64,000 nucleotides of DNA from Bernardetia sp. MNP-M8 (GTDB taxonomy: Bacteria; Bacteroidota; Bacteroidia; Cytophagales; Bernardetiaceae). The first letter of the stretch is position 1. Each line of letters begins with the position of its first letter. A program made the position numbers and the translations under genes. Of the stretch, positions 47,049-56,700 are shown piece after piece. Location of the stretch: assembly GCF_037126285.1 (NCBI RefSeq), contig NZ_CP147012.1, positions 4,486,676 to 4,550,675 on the forward strand, given 5' to 3'. A model generated the notes under the pieces. The model saw only the letters and a list, made by a program, of their open reading frames with translations. It ran no database searches and was not told where the DNA came from.

Positions 47049-48023
47049 TTATTCTCCCACAAATCCTCCTTCAATCTCATCATCATCCTCTACATTATCT
47101 ATAAAAACATCATCAGGATTGAAAGCTGATTTTGCTTCTACAAAAATCCGTTTTACTTCTGGATGGGCTGTTCTGATTGTAGATTCTAATCGCACAATAG
47201 CCTTCGAAAGTTGAGCAACAGTAAGGCTAGGACTAAATTTTACATCTAAAGCTAAAAATACTTCTTCAGGACCTAAGTGCATAGTAAGAGGTTTTGCACA
47301 ATCTTTTACTTCTCTATCTGAATTGACAATAGCATGAATTTTTTTAACTAAACGAGGGTCTGCACCTTCTCCTACCAAAAGCCCTTTACTTTCATACGCC
47401 AACATAACAGAAACAATTGATAAGACAACACCAATAAGAACAGAAGCAGCACCATCAAAACGAGGCTCATCAAATGTATGACTCAAGAAAACACCAATAA
47501 ATGCGATTATCAGACCTAAAATAGCAGCCGTATCTTCAAACAAAACAGCAAAAGTAGCTGGGTCTTTACTGTCTTTTACAGTCTGCCAAAGACTTTTCTT
47601 TCCTCTTCCCATATTGATTTTGCGATATGCTAAAAACCACGCAGCACCCTCAAAAATTGCTGCAATGATTAAAACAATGTAGTTTACAGTTGGGTCAGAA
47701 GATTCAGTAGGGTTTTTTAGGTGAGCTATTCCTTCATAAATAGACATTCCTCCACCAATCGCAAAAATTAATATGGCTACAATAAGTGTCCAAAAATAAA
47801 GCTCTTTACCATACCCAAAAGGATGTTCTTCATCAGCTGGTTTCTGACTCCATTTCATTCCTAAGAGAATTAAAATTGCATTTCCAGAATCAACTACAGA
47901 ATGAATTCCTTCTGAAATCATTGCCGAACTTGCTGTAAAATATGCAGCAATAAATTTTGTGATTGCAATTCCTAAATTAGCTGCTAAGGAAGCATAAACA
48001 GCCGTTTTCGATGATGAAGCCAT
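47049..48023 (-). CDS. Cation diffusion facilitator transporter
   Basis: The 324-residue protein has five to six membrane helices and a cytoplasmic C-terminal domain. Motifs include MISEGIHSVVDSGNAIL (helix II metal site region) and DEEHPFGYGKELYFW between helices II and III. A second acidic/His helix is in VLFEDTAAILGL. CDF proteins export Zn2+ or other divalent metals using proton exchange; the metal cannot be assigned. This subgroup, with the longer GRGKKSLWQTVKDSKDPA loop, is often annotated as a YdfM/FieF-related transporter. Confidence 0.88.
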   Translation of the reverse strand: MASSSKTAVYASLAANLGIAITKFIAAYFTASSAMISEGIHSVVDSGNAILILLGMKWSQKPADEEHPFGYGKELYFWTLIVAILIFAIGGGMSIYEGIAHLKNPTESSDPTVNYIVLIIAAIFEGAAWFLAYRKINMGRGKKSLWQTVKDSKDPATFAVLFEDTAAILGLIIAFIGVFLSHTFDEPRFDGAASVLIGVVLSIVSVMLAYESKGLLVGEGADPRLVKKIHAIVNSDREVKDCAKPLTMHLGPEEVFLALDVKFSPSLTVAQLSKAIVRLESTIRTAHPEVKRIFVEAKSAFNPDDVFIDNVEDDDEIEGGFVGE

Positions 48024-48050
48024 AATTTTTGATAGAATAATAAAATGTAT

Positions 48051-48070
48051 AACAGACTTCGTAGTCCGTT
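48051..48070. repeat. Short palindrome upstream of the CDF gene
   Basis: AACAGACT (48051-48058) and AGTCCGTT (48063-48070) pair with one mismatch. The same kind of GACT/AGTC word is found at 20667. Confidence 0.45.
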
Positions 48071-48112
48071 TGAAAAATAGACGTTTAATAAAAATTTCTT
48101 TCTAAGAATGTT

Positions 48113-48142
48113 CAAAGATAGACACAAACTCAAAAACATCAA
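48113..48142 (-). promoter_or_regulatory. Bacteroidota promoter for the CDF gene
   Basis: The minus strand reads TTG (48140-48142), a 19-nt spacer and TATCTTTG (48113-48120): an exact fit to TTG-N19-TAnnTTTG. Confidence 0.75.
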
Positions 48143-48246
48143 AAGAGAAATTAAATTTTAAATTTTAATCAAATTAAACCATTCTCATAAAAAATAGTCT
48201 AATAGTCAGAATTTTGTTTTATTCAGATAACAAAACGACTATTTTT

Positions 48247-49668
48247 ATGAAATCAACTCTTCAAAAGATACAGCATTTATATTGGCGTGCCGAATTTGGT
48301 ATTTTACCAAAAGATATAGAAATGCTAAATACTACAAAAAATATAGAATCTGCCGTCGAACAGATTTTTCAGCGTGCAAAATCTATTCATAAATTTTCTA
48401 ATGATTTTGATATGCCTTCGCTTTCTGAAATGAAAGACATGGATAAAAAAGACAAAAAAAAACTTCGAAAAGCAGCAAGACAAGATGTAAGAGAACTTAA
48501 TGTAGAATGGATAGAACAAATGGCAAATCCACAAAAAGGAACATTACGTGAAAAAATGACTTTCTTCTGGCACGGACATTTTGCTTGTGAACTCAAAAAT
48601 CCACTTTTTGCTGTTCAGCAAATCAATACTATCAAAAAACATGCACTAGGAAACTTTAAAGACCTTGTTTTGGCAATCGCTAAAGATGCTGCTATGATTT
48701 TGTATTTGAATAATCAACAAAATAAAAAACAAAGCCCAAATGAAAGTTTTGCTCGTGAACTTATGGAACTCTTTACCATTGGAAGAGGAAATTATACCGA
48801 AAATGATGTAAAAGAAGGTGCGAGAGCATTTACAGGTTGGTCTACAAATCGTCTGACAGGAGAATTCCAGTTTAGAGAGCGACAGCACGACGAAGGAAAG
48901 AAAACATTTATGGGAAAAACAGGGAATTTTGATGGAACTGATATTATCGATATTATTCTTTCCAAAAAAGAAACAGCTCATTTTATTGCAACCAAAATCT
49001 ATCACTTTTTTGTCAATGAAAACAATATCAATTCTAAACAAGTAGATGAATTAACAGATGTTTTTTTCAATTCAGAATACGATATTGAAAAAACAATGAA
49101 GCATTTGTTTTCTCAAGATTGGTTTTATGATGATAAGCATATTGGCTCAAAAATAAAATCACCTGTTGAGTTTTTGGTAGGAATAATGAGAACTTTAGAC
49201 CTTGATTTTAAGAATGAAGATGGAATTTTGTTTACTCAGAAAGCACTTGGACAAATTCTTTTCCGTCCTCCCAATGTAGCTGGTTGGCAAGGTGGAAAAG
49301 CATGGATTGACAATGCAACTTTGCTAGTTCGTCTCAACTATGCAGGTTACATTTTTAATCAAGCCGAAGTAGAAATTGATATAAAAGATGAACCTGAAAC
49401 AAGAAAAATAAGGGTAGGAAGAAAAATTGATGTTTCGGCAAATCTAAATCCACTTATCAAATCATTTCAAAAAATAGATTCAAAAGATTTAGCAAAAGAA
49501 CTCTCTGATTTTTTGATACAAATTCCTTCTGACTCCAAAAAGGAATTAGATAAAATATTACAAAAAATAGCTTTTGAAAAGTATGCGAATGCAGCAACTA
49601 ATCAGAACGAAAAAATAAAAGCATGGACAGTTTCAATTCTTAGTTTACCAGAATATCAAATGTGTTAG
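48247..49668 (+). CDS. DUF1800 family protein
   Basis: The 473-residue protein opens with the DUF1800 motif (KIQHLYWRAEFGILPKDIE) and holds FWHGHFACELKNP, SPNESFARELMELFTIGRGNYTE (in pieces) and RPPNVAGWQGGKAWID. DUF1800 proteins are almost always encoded next to DUF1501 proteins, as here; the pair is widespread in Bacteroidota and Planctomycetes with unknown function. No signal peptide is apparent. The ATG at 48247 is preferred to a TTG at 48214. Confidence 0.85.
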   Translation: MKSTLQKIQHLYWRAEFGILPKDIEMLNTTKNIESAVEQIFQRAKSIHKFSNDFDMPSLSEMKDMDKKDKKKLRKAARQDVRELNVEWIEQMANPQKGTLREKMTFFWHGHFACELKNPLFAVQQINTIKKHALGNFKDLVLAIAKDAAMILYLNNQQNKKQSPNESFARELMELFTIGRGNYTENDVKEGARAFTGWSTNRLTGEFQFRERQHDEGKKTFMGKTGNFDGTDIIDIILSKKETAHFIATKIYHFFVNENNINSKQVDELTDVFFNSEYDIEKTMKHLFSQDWFYDDKHIGSKIKSPVEFLVGIMRTLDLDFKNEDGILFTQKALGQILFRPPNVAGWQGGKAWIDNATLLVRLNYAGYIFNQAEVEIDIKDEPETRKIRVGRKIDVSANLNPLIKSFQKIDSKDLAKELSDFLIQIPSDSKKELDKILQKIAFEKYANAATNQNEKIKAWTVSILSLPEYQMC

Positions 49669-49682
49669 AGTATTATCTAAAC

Positions 49683-49786
49683 AGGGTTAAAACCCTATTC
49701 AATTGAAAAACTACTTTTCAATTTTTAGAAGAATATTTTTTCAAAATCCACTATGAATTATAAATTGGACAGGGTTTTAATCCTGT
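49683..49786. repeat. Palindromes between the DUF1800 and DUF1501 genes
   Basis: AGGGTTAAAACCCT (49683-49696), AATTGAAAA (49701-49709) / TTTTCAATT (49715-49723), and ACAGG / CCTGT around a GTTTTAAT core (49769-49786). The CAGGGTT words at both ends of the gap are similar. Confidence 0.6.
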
Positions 49787-49804
49787 TTTTAATAGATTAC
49801 AACA

Positions 49805-51046
49805 ATGAAAACAACTAGAAGAAAATTTATCGGTCAAATGGGACTTGCTACGGCAGGAACTCTTTTTGTTCCTTTATTTTTAAAAGGATTTGATTCTGTG
49901 GCTGCAAATTCTATCAAAAATTCAAATAAAAAACTCATTATCATTCAATTTTCAGGAGGCAATGATGGACTCAATACAGTTGTTCCATTCAGGAATGATA
50001 TTTATTACAAAAAACGTCCACAAATTGCCATTTCAAAAGATGAAGTTATTAAACTTTCTGATGAACAAGGACTCAATCCTGCCCTTTTGCCACTCAAAAA
50101 ACTTTATGAAGAGGGAGAATTTACAATTATAAATAATGTAGGTTATCCAAACCCTGACCGTTCGCACTTTCGTTCTATGGATATTTGGCAGACAGGAAGT
50201 AGTTCGGATGAATATCTTTCAACAGGTTGGTTGGGGCGTTATTTGGATAAAATTTATACAGAAAATAAAAATGCTCATTTTGCTTTAGAAATGGATGACA
50301 CACTTAGTTTAGCTCTTAAAGGAATCAAAAAGAGTGGTTTTGCTGCTCAAGATTTGAATAGACTCAAAAGAACTACAAGTACGCCAGTTGTAAAAGCTCT
50401 TTTAGAAAATCAAAATAATATTCTAAAATCTAACCTCAAACCTCATCATGACCATTCTCATGACGAACAAGTAAGTTATTTATATCAAACACTTTCCAAT
50501 ACAGCAGCGAGTTCAGAGTATTTATTTGAGAAAAACAAAGTAGGAAAAACTTCAGCTAATTATCCTAATGACCGTTTTGGAAAAGATTTACAACAAGTTT
50601 CTAAACTCATTAGTGCAGGTTCAGATTCTCAAATTTATTATGTTTCTTTGAATGGTTTTGATACGCATGCCAATCAAAAAAATCAACAAGAAAGACTTTT
50701 TAAAAGTTATGCAGAAGGTATTGAAGCACTTCGTAAAGATTTAAAGAAAACTAATGATTGGAACGATACTTTAATTATGACTTTTTCAGAATTTGGAAGA
50801 AGAGTAGGTGAAAATGCAAGTCGTGGAACAGACCACGGAACAGCAAACGTAGTTTTTTTAGCAGGTGGAAACCTAAAAAAGAAACAATTTGTAGGACAAG
50901 CCCCAAATTTAACTGATTTGGATAATGGAGATTTGAAATTTAAAATAGATTTTCGTCAAATTTATAGTGATATTCTCAAAAATTGGCTTAAAACTGATTC
51001 TAGAAGTATCTTGAATGCAGATTTTGAAAATTTGGGGTTGGTTTAA
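49805..51046 (+). CDS. DUF1501 family protein with Tat signal
   Basis: A 413-residue protein that begins with a twin-arginine signal (KTTRRKFIGQMGLATAG). It continues with the DUF1501 blocks IIQFSGGNDGLNTVVP, NPDRSHFRSMDIWQTG, SLNGFDTHANQKNQQ and a final EFGRRVGENASRGTDHGTAN, which resembles the alkaline-phosphatase/sulfatase superfamily metal site with Asp and His residues. It is probably folded in the cytoplasm and exported by Tat. Its partner DUF1800 lies 136 nt upstream. Function unknown. Confidence 0.87.
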   Translation: MKTTRRKFIGQMGLATAGTLFVPLFLKGFDSVAANSIKNSNKKLIIIQFSGGNDGLNTVVPFRNDIYYKKRPQIAISKDEVIKLSDEQGLNPALLPLKKLYEEGEFTIINNVGYPNPDRSHFRSMDIWQTGSSSDEYLSTGWLGRYLDKIYTENKNAHFALEMDDTLSLALKGIKKSGFAAQDLNRLKRTTSTPVVKALLENQNNILKSNLKPHHDHSHDEQVSYLYQTLSNTAASSEYLFEKNKVGKTSANYPNDRFGKDLQQVSKLISAGSDSQIYYVSLNGFDTHANQKNQQERLFKSYAEGIEALRKDLKKTNDWNDTLIMTFSEFGRRVGENASRGTDHGTANVVFLAGGNLKKKQFVGQAPNLTDLDNGDLKFKIDFRQIYSDILKNWLKTDSRSILNADFENLGLV

Positions 51047-51158
51047 ATTGTAGAATGAGATGTTATGCAAAATATTATTAGTCTTTTCTATTTGATAAGG
51101 GTAGATGATAAAGTTTCCATAAAGGATGCTACACCTCTATTCCCAATTCATAACTTCA

Positions 51159-51878
51159 TTAAACCAATTTTATTTTTCCCATTCCACCATCAACTCCTAG
51201 TATTTGTCCTGTTATCCAAGTGCTTTCATCGGATAATAAAAAAGCAGCAGCAGAAGCCAAATCTTCGGCTGTTCCTACTCTTCCTAATGGGTGGCGTTTG
51301 TTGGATGCTTCTTTTTTGTCTTCTGTAGATAATAAGGATTTTGCCAGTGGTGTATCTGTGAGCGAAGGTGCAAGTACGTTTACTCTTGTTTTTTGTGAAG
51401 CCAATTCGGCAGCTAATGACTGCGCCAAACCTTCAACGGCAGATTTTGCTGTGGCAATACTCGCATGAAAATTCATTCCTACTTTCGAAGCAACCGTACT
51501 AAAAAGAACAATACTACTTGTATCAGCTTTCTTTAAAGCCTTTAAACTGTGCTGAATTACCTTTACTGCACCAAGTACATTTATCTGAAAATCATTTTCA
51601 AAATCCTTTATTTTCAGACGTGCAAAAGGCTTTAAATTTATACTTCCTGCACAATACACCAATCCATGAAGCTCATCAGGAATTTGTAAACTATCAATTT
51701 CTCCTGTTATGTCCAGTTCTGTATGTGTAGAATTTATTCCCTCTGGTTTGGTGCGTGAAGCTGTAAAAAGTGTAGCTCCTTGATTTTCAAGTTGTTTGGC
51801 AAGTGCATGTCCGATGCCAGAACTTGCGCCAATGATTAATATATTTTTACCTTCAAAGTTAGAATTGCTTGTGTTCAT
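51159..51878 (-). CDS. Short-chain dehydrogenase/reductase (atypical active site)
   Basis: A 239-residue SDR with cofactor loop GASSGIGHALA (about 17-27), VYCAGS and the NVLG motif. The catalytic Ser is present (LFSTVAS). In the helix that normally has YxxxK the sequence is SIATAKSAVEGL, so the Lys is kept but the Tyr position is Ile. The C-terminal GQILGVDGGMG end is normal. Tyr-lacking SDR members exist, but their reactions are mostly unclear. It converges with a region lacking real genes after the DUF1501 gene. Confidence 0.8.
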   Translation of the reverse strand: MNTSNSNFEGKNILIIGASSGIGHALAKQLENQGATLFTASRTKPEGINSTHTELDITGEIDSLQIPDELHGLVYCAGSINLKPFARLKIKDFENDFQINVLGAVKVIQHSLKALKKADTSSIVLFSTVASKVGMNFHASIATAKSAVEGLAQSLAAELASQKTRVNVLAPSLTDTPLAKSLLSTEDKKEASNKRHPLGRVGTAEDLASAAAFLLSDESTWITGQILGVDGGMGKIKLV

Positions 51879-51969
51879 TATCTATAAAAAAGTTAGAAAA
51901 ATGTATTTTTGATTTTCCTTTGTAATGAAATGTAGCAAGAAATTGTTTTGAACCCTTAAATCTTAAAAA

Positions 51970-52317
51970 ATGTCTGACGAGTATAAAGAAGGAACAGCAA
52001 TGATAGAAAAACTTCTAGTCACATTAGAAAACGCTCTAAAATTGGAAGAGGACAAGTTAATTTCTATTGTAGATGAAATATATTATCCTGTTAATCCAAA
52101 TACACATTTATTTATATCAACCCAAAAGCTAAAATATCAAATAAGGGATATAGGTTATATTTTAGATGATAAATATATGAGAGGAGAATTTGATAGCTTT
52201 AAGAAAAAAAGTGTAATGAAAGGTGCTAAACTTTTCTATGAAAGTACACTAAGTACAAAAAGCTGTATCAAAGATTGTAAAGAAACGCTTTCAAAAACAA
52301 AAAACAGGAATAAATAA
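51970..52317 (+). CDS. Hypothetical protein
   Basis: I do not recognise this 115-residue protein. It is highly charged and probably all-helical, with no signal peptide or membrane helix. It opens MSDEYKEGTAMIEKLLV and has two Cys near the end (KSCIKDCKE). The frame is intact with normal local codon use. No clear operon partner. Confidence 0.5.
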   Translation: MSDEYKEGTAMIEKLLVTLENALKLEEDKLISIVDEIYYPVNPNTHLFISTQKLKYQIRDIGYILDDKYMRGEFDSFKKKSVMKGAKLFYESTLSTKSCIKDCKETLSKTKNRNK

Positions 52318-52544
52318 GGGCAATTATTTTATAAATTTCGTAAATAAAATAAGGTCAGTCTCGTAGAGCAGACCATTTGTAGTTAGCTTCTCTTGCTCTT
52401 AGCTTTAATAGACGGTCTGCCCTTTTGGGACTAACCTATTTATTGAAAAGTGTCTAGTAGTATGCAAAACCCTTTAATTTCTTAAAATAGAAACAATCAG
52501 AAAAGGAAAATAGTAATTTAGAAGGATTTTAAATAACTTTTCAA
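52318..52544. other. Intergenic stretch holding a long imperfect hairpin
   Basis: No gene is seen between 52318 and 52642. Positions 52350-52436 can fold back: AGGTCAGTC and AGCAGACC on the left face GGTCTGCC and GGACTAACCT on the right. The promoter element at 52545 follows. Confidence 0.55.
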
Positions 52545-52552
52545 TACCTTTG
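52545..52552 (+). promoter_or_regulatory. -7 element for the DUF6132 gene
   Basis: TACCTTTG, an exact TAnnTTTG match, lies 91 nt upstream of the ATG. The -33 box is not clear. Confidence 0.5.
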
Positions 52553-52642
52553 CAAAAACTCAAAGGAATAGAATTGTCAAGAGATTTTAAGAAGTAGCAC
52601 ACAAATCAAAACTTTGAAAACAAATCAAATTAACATTCAATT

Positions 52643-52846
52643 ATGAATATTCTAAAAAACCAAAAACTCATTATTATTGGTGCAACTCTAGGCGCAATCG
52701 TCGGTTTTTTCTACTGGAAAGAAGTGGGTTGCCTTTCGGGAACGTGTGCAATAAAATCAGTTTGGTATAATATGACAGCTTATGGACTCCTTTTAGGTGG
52801 ACTTTTTGGCTCAATTATTCAAGGACAATTTCAAAAGAAAAAGTAA
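52643..52846 (+). CDS. DUF6132 small membrane protein
   Basis: A 67-residue protein with two hydrophobic helices (about 8-23 and 45-60) and two Cys between them (GCLSGTCAI). The layout ATLGAIVGFFYW...CxxxxC...GGLFGSII fits DUF6132, a small Bacteroidota family of unknown function. The flavodoxin gene is 95 nt downstream on the same strand. Confidence 0.65.
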   Translation: MNILKNQKLIIIGATLGAIVGFFYWKEVGCLSGTCAIKSVWYNMTAYGLLLGGLFGSIIQGQFQKKK

Positions 52847-52880
52847 AATTTTTAATTGATTTAATTCATTATAAAGAAGA

Positions 52881-52922
52881 AATTATGAATTATAGATTAT
52901 TCGTAATTTATAATTCATAATT
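52881..52922. repeat. AT-rich inverted repeat before the flavodoxin gene
   Basis: Perfect arms AATTATGAATTATA (52881-52894) and TATAATTCATAATT (52909-52922). A partial copy of the ATTACGAATT / AATTATGAAT words occurs at about 27760-27778. Confidence 0.6.
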
Positions 52923-52941
52923 CGTAATTAATATATATAGT

Positions 52942-53466
52942 ATGGCAATTATAGGACTTTTTTACGGAACAGATACAGGAAATACCGAAACGGTATCGAT
53001 GCAAATTAGAGAAATGCTAGGCGAAGAGTTTGTCGATTTATACAACTTTGGCGAACACGATGCACAAGCAGTTATTCCTTATGAATATTTAATTCTAGGC
53101 GCACCAACTTGGTATGATGGCGAACTTCAAAGCGACTGGGAAGAGATTTTGCCAGAGTTCGAAAACATCGATTTTACAGGAAAAAAAGTAGCTATTTTTG
53201 GTCTTGGCGACCAATGGGGTTATGGCGAGTGGTTTTGTGATGCAATCGGAATGATTGGCGAAGTTATCGAAAGCAAAGGAGGAGAGTTGGTGGGTTTTTG
53301 GTCTAAAGAAGGCTATGACTACGAAAACTCAAAAGGTGAAAGAGATGGAGTATTTATGGGACTTGCCATAGATGAAGACAATCAACCCGAAATGACACAA
53401 GAACGCTTAAATGCTTGGCTTCCACAAGTTTTACAAGAATTTGGACTAGAAGTAGAAACAGAGTAA
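52942..53466 (+). CDS. fldA: Flavodoxin
   Basis: A 174-residue long-chain flavodoxin. The FMN phosphate loop is FYGTDTGNTETVS (about 8-20), the flavin-stacking regions are GAPTWYDGELQSDW and GLGDQWGYGEWFCDA, and there is the extra loop of the long-chain type. It is a low-potential one-electron carrier and may feed NADPH-, pyruvate- or radical-SAM-linked enzymes. It ends with a clear terminator. Confidence 0.95.
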   Translation: MAIIGLFYGTDTGNTETVSMQIREMLGEEFVDLYNFGEHDAQAVIPYEYLILGAPTWYDGELQSDWEEILPEFENIDFTGKKVAIFGLGDQWGYGEWFCDAIGMIGEVIESKGGELVGFWSKEGYDYENSKGERDGVFMGLAIDEDNQPEMTQERLNAWLPQVLQEFGLEVETE

Positions 53467-53597
53467 ATAAAGTTAGAAGTATGAATTTAGAAGTTAGATT
53501 TGAATTCCTACTACTTTAATTCTAAAATTTAGGAAATCATCTAAACCTATTTTTTTAACAAAGATTTTTCTTCTAACGTTACTATTTTCATTATTTT

Positions 53598-53630
53598 TAG
53601 GCGAGAGTAATCTACTTTCGCCTATTTTTT
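53598..53630 (+). terminator. Terminator after the flavodoxin gene
   Basis: Arms TAGGCGAGAGTA (53598-53609) and TACTTTCGCCTA (53613-53624) with one G-U pair and a 3-nt loop, followed by TTTTTT. Confidence 0.85.
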
Positions 53631-53706
53631 TGCTATTTCGTATCAAGTTTTCACAACTTTTTGCAATGTTTAGCATTTATATAACGTAAAGACTTTTATA
53701 CTAATT

Positions 53707-53739
53707 AAACCCTAAGGGTCTTCAAGACCCTTAGGGTTT
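53707..53739. repeat. CCCTAAGGG palindrome, intergenic copy
   Basis: Arms identical to those at 31288-31320, with loop TCA instead of CCA. It lies 15 nt upstream of the next gene. Confidence 0.85.
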
Positions 53740-53754
53740 GGAGAATAACATTTT

Positions 53755-56700
53755 ATGAAAAAAAATATTTTTTTAGCTGCCTTATCATTTTTAGTAATTC
53801 TAACTTTAGGATTTTCTAATACAATTTTTGCACAACAATTTCCAACCGAAGTAGATCAATTTGGTAAAAATCGTGTTCAATATCAAAATTTTGATTGGAA
53901 GTACGTTACCTCTGATAATTTTGAAATTTATTATTATGAAGGAGGATATGAAATGGCTCTTCTTACGGCTCGTTATGCTGAATCTGATTTTGGTAGAATG
54001 ACGCAGTTTTTGGGTTTTGCTCCTTATAACAAGACTAAGATTTTTGTTTATCGCTCTATTGGCGAGCTTCAACAGAGTAATATTGGTATCAACGACCAAG
54101 ATTTTAGCATTGGAGGACAAACCAATTTAGGAAAATCAGTGGTAGAGATTGCCTTTTCGGATTATAGAGAAGCCTATCGAAAAGAACTTTTAAGAGAAAT
54201 TGCAGCTTCACTATTGTCTGAAATGATGTATGGAGGAAATTTGAAAGAAACACTACAAAGTTCATTTTTATTAAGTTTGCCAGACTGGTTGATGTCAGGT
54301 GCTGCTGCCTATACGGCTGAAGGTTGGAATACAGAAATGGATAACTTTGTAAGAAGTAATCTAATGGCAAAGAAGTTTCCTTATCCTGAGAGTTTTAGAG
54401 GTAAAAATGCACAACTTGTTGGGCAATCGCTATGGAATTTTATTGTAGAAGAGTACGGACAAACAACAGTTTCGAATATTTTAAATCTGACACGAATTGT
54501 GAGAAGTGAAAAACAAGGTATTCAAGGAACTTTAGGAATTGAATATGAAACTTTCCTAAAAAGATGGGAAGCCTTTTATCGCAATCAATACAAAGACATA
54601 AATAATTATTCCAATTTTGGAAAAACTAATTTGATAGCTACTTCAGCCGAATCTCAATATATTCATCATCCTCGTTTCAGCCCTGATGGAAATCTTTTGG
54701 TATATGCAGAAAACAATCAAGGAAAGTTCAGAATTTATGTAGAAGATATAAATGATAATTCTACAAACAAGAAAAATAAGAAATTTACTAAGGGAGGACT
54801 CTTTGTAATCAATCAGCGTTATGATGAGAATTCGCCTCTGATGTCTTGGAAAAATAATAATGAATTAGGTATCTTATCCTATTCAAAAAATAAATATTTT
54901 CTCAAAATATATAATTTGAATGGAAAAGAAATAAAAAACTATCAAATCAAGACACTAGAAAACATACAAAGTTTTAGTTTTGATGAGAAAGGACAAAAAA
55001 TAGTTTTGAGTGGTACACAACGAGGTAAGTCAGATATTTTTACTTTTGATTTAGGTTCTGCTCGCCTTTCCAAAATTACAGATGATACAAATGATGATAT
55101 TGATCCTTACTTTTTAAAAGGAAATAATAATCAAATTGTCTTTAGTTCTAATCGCACAAGTGATTCTCTCAAAACTTCTCCTTCTGTTGAGCAGTCACCT
55201 TATTTCAATTTGTTTATTTATAACCCTATTGAAAAGGATATTTTAAAGCAACTAACTAATCAAAATAGTAGTGCCACAAAACCAATTTCTATCGATGAAA
55301 ATCGAATTTTATACATAACAGAAGAGTTAGGAATCCGTCATCTGTTTTTACATACTTTGTCAAAAGAAAAAATTGGGGTTAATGCTCAACTATCTACATT
55401 CTTTGTTGGAATAGAAAGTTACGATTATGATTTAAAATCAGAAAAAATAGCCTTTGTTGCTCGTCAGCAAGATCAATTAGAATTATTGACAACTACACTT
55501 ATTCCAAAACACGAAATATTTACAGGCAAAACTTATAGAAGTCAGCTTTTAGATGCTCGTTTTTTGAAAGAATTAAGAAATCAAAGTGAGAGAGAAGAGA
55601 AAGAAGAAAAAAATAACTCAAATGAAAATATAGACTTGGGTAATGATAATTCTGAAACTTCTCCTGCTGATACAACAAAAATAAAAGAGAAAGATGATTA
55701 TGAATTTGATACGTATGGAAATAATAAAGATGAACCTACACGCAAAAAACGTCTCTTAAAAGACTATGATTATTTTGCACAACGAGCAAAAGACAAACAA
55801 AATCAAAAGATTACTGTAAAAGGTCCTTTAGAATATCATAATAAATTTGCTTTCGAAAGAAGTGTAACAACAATTGCACTTGACCCACTTCGTAACTTTG
55901 GTGTTCTCTTAGAAGTTTCGATGAGTGATGCTCTTGAAAATCATAAACTAGAAGCAGGATTATTCAATCGTGGTTTTTTTGATATTCAGAGTGGAATGCT
56001 CTTCGCTGAATATAAATACTTGAAAAATAGAATTGATTATGGTGCAAGATTCGACCGTCAGGGCTATGAGCTTTTGACAGACTTTTTTATTCATAGATAT
56101 TATTTGAGCAAACTATCAGGGACAATTTCATATCCATTCAATGTAACAACACGAATTGTTTTATCGCCTTTTGTAGCACAAAAACAGTTTTTTGCTACAA
56201 GTGAAATTGACCCTGCGATACAGGCTTTTCCAGACAAAATTACTCGTTATGCTGGTTCAAGCCTAGAGTTTGTATTTGATAATAGTATCATTACAGGACC
56301 AAATACATTAGAAGGTTCAAAGTTTAGAGCAACCATTGACCATTATCAGGGTTTGAATTATGGTAACGAAACTTTTACTAATATTTCTATTGATGCTCGT
56401 CATTATATTCCACTAGGACGAAAAGTAACTTTAGCTGCTCGTGTTGCTTATGGAAAATCATTTGGAAATTCTCCTAAAAACTTTAGATTAGGAGGCGTTG
56501 ATAATTGGATTTTTCAACGACAACCTAATCCAACCGAACTTTCTCAAGATGATCCTTTTTACCTGAATCCAGATGTATATGATTCATATAAAAATGACTA
56601 TAGTGATTATTTGTTTTTGCGTTATGCTACCCCAATGCGTGGTTTTGATTATAACAAACTCTCTGGAAGCAATTTTGTCCTGACCAATATAGAACTTCGT

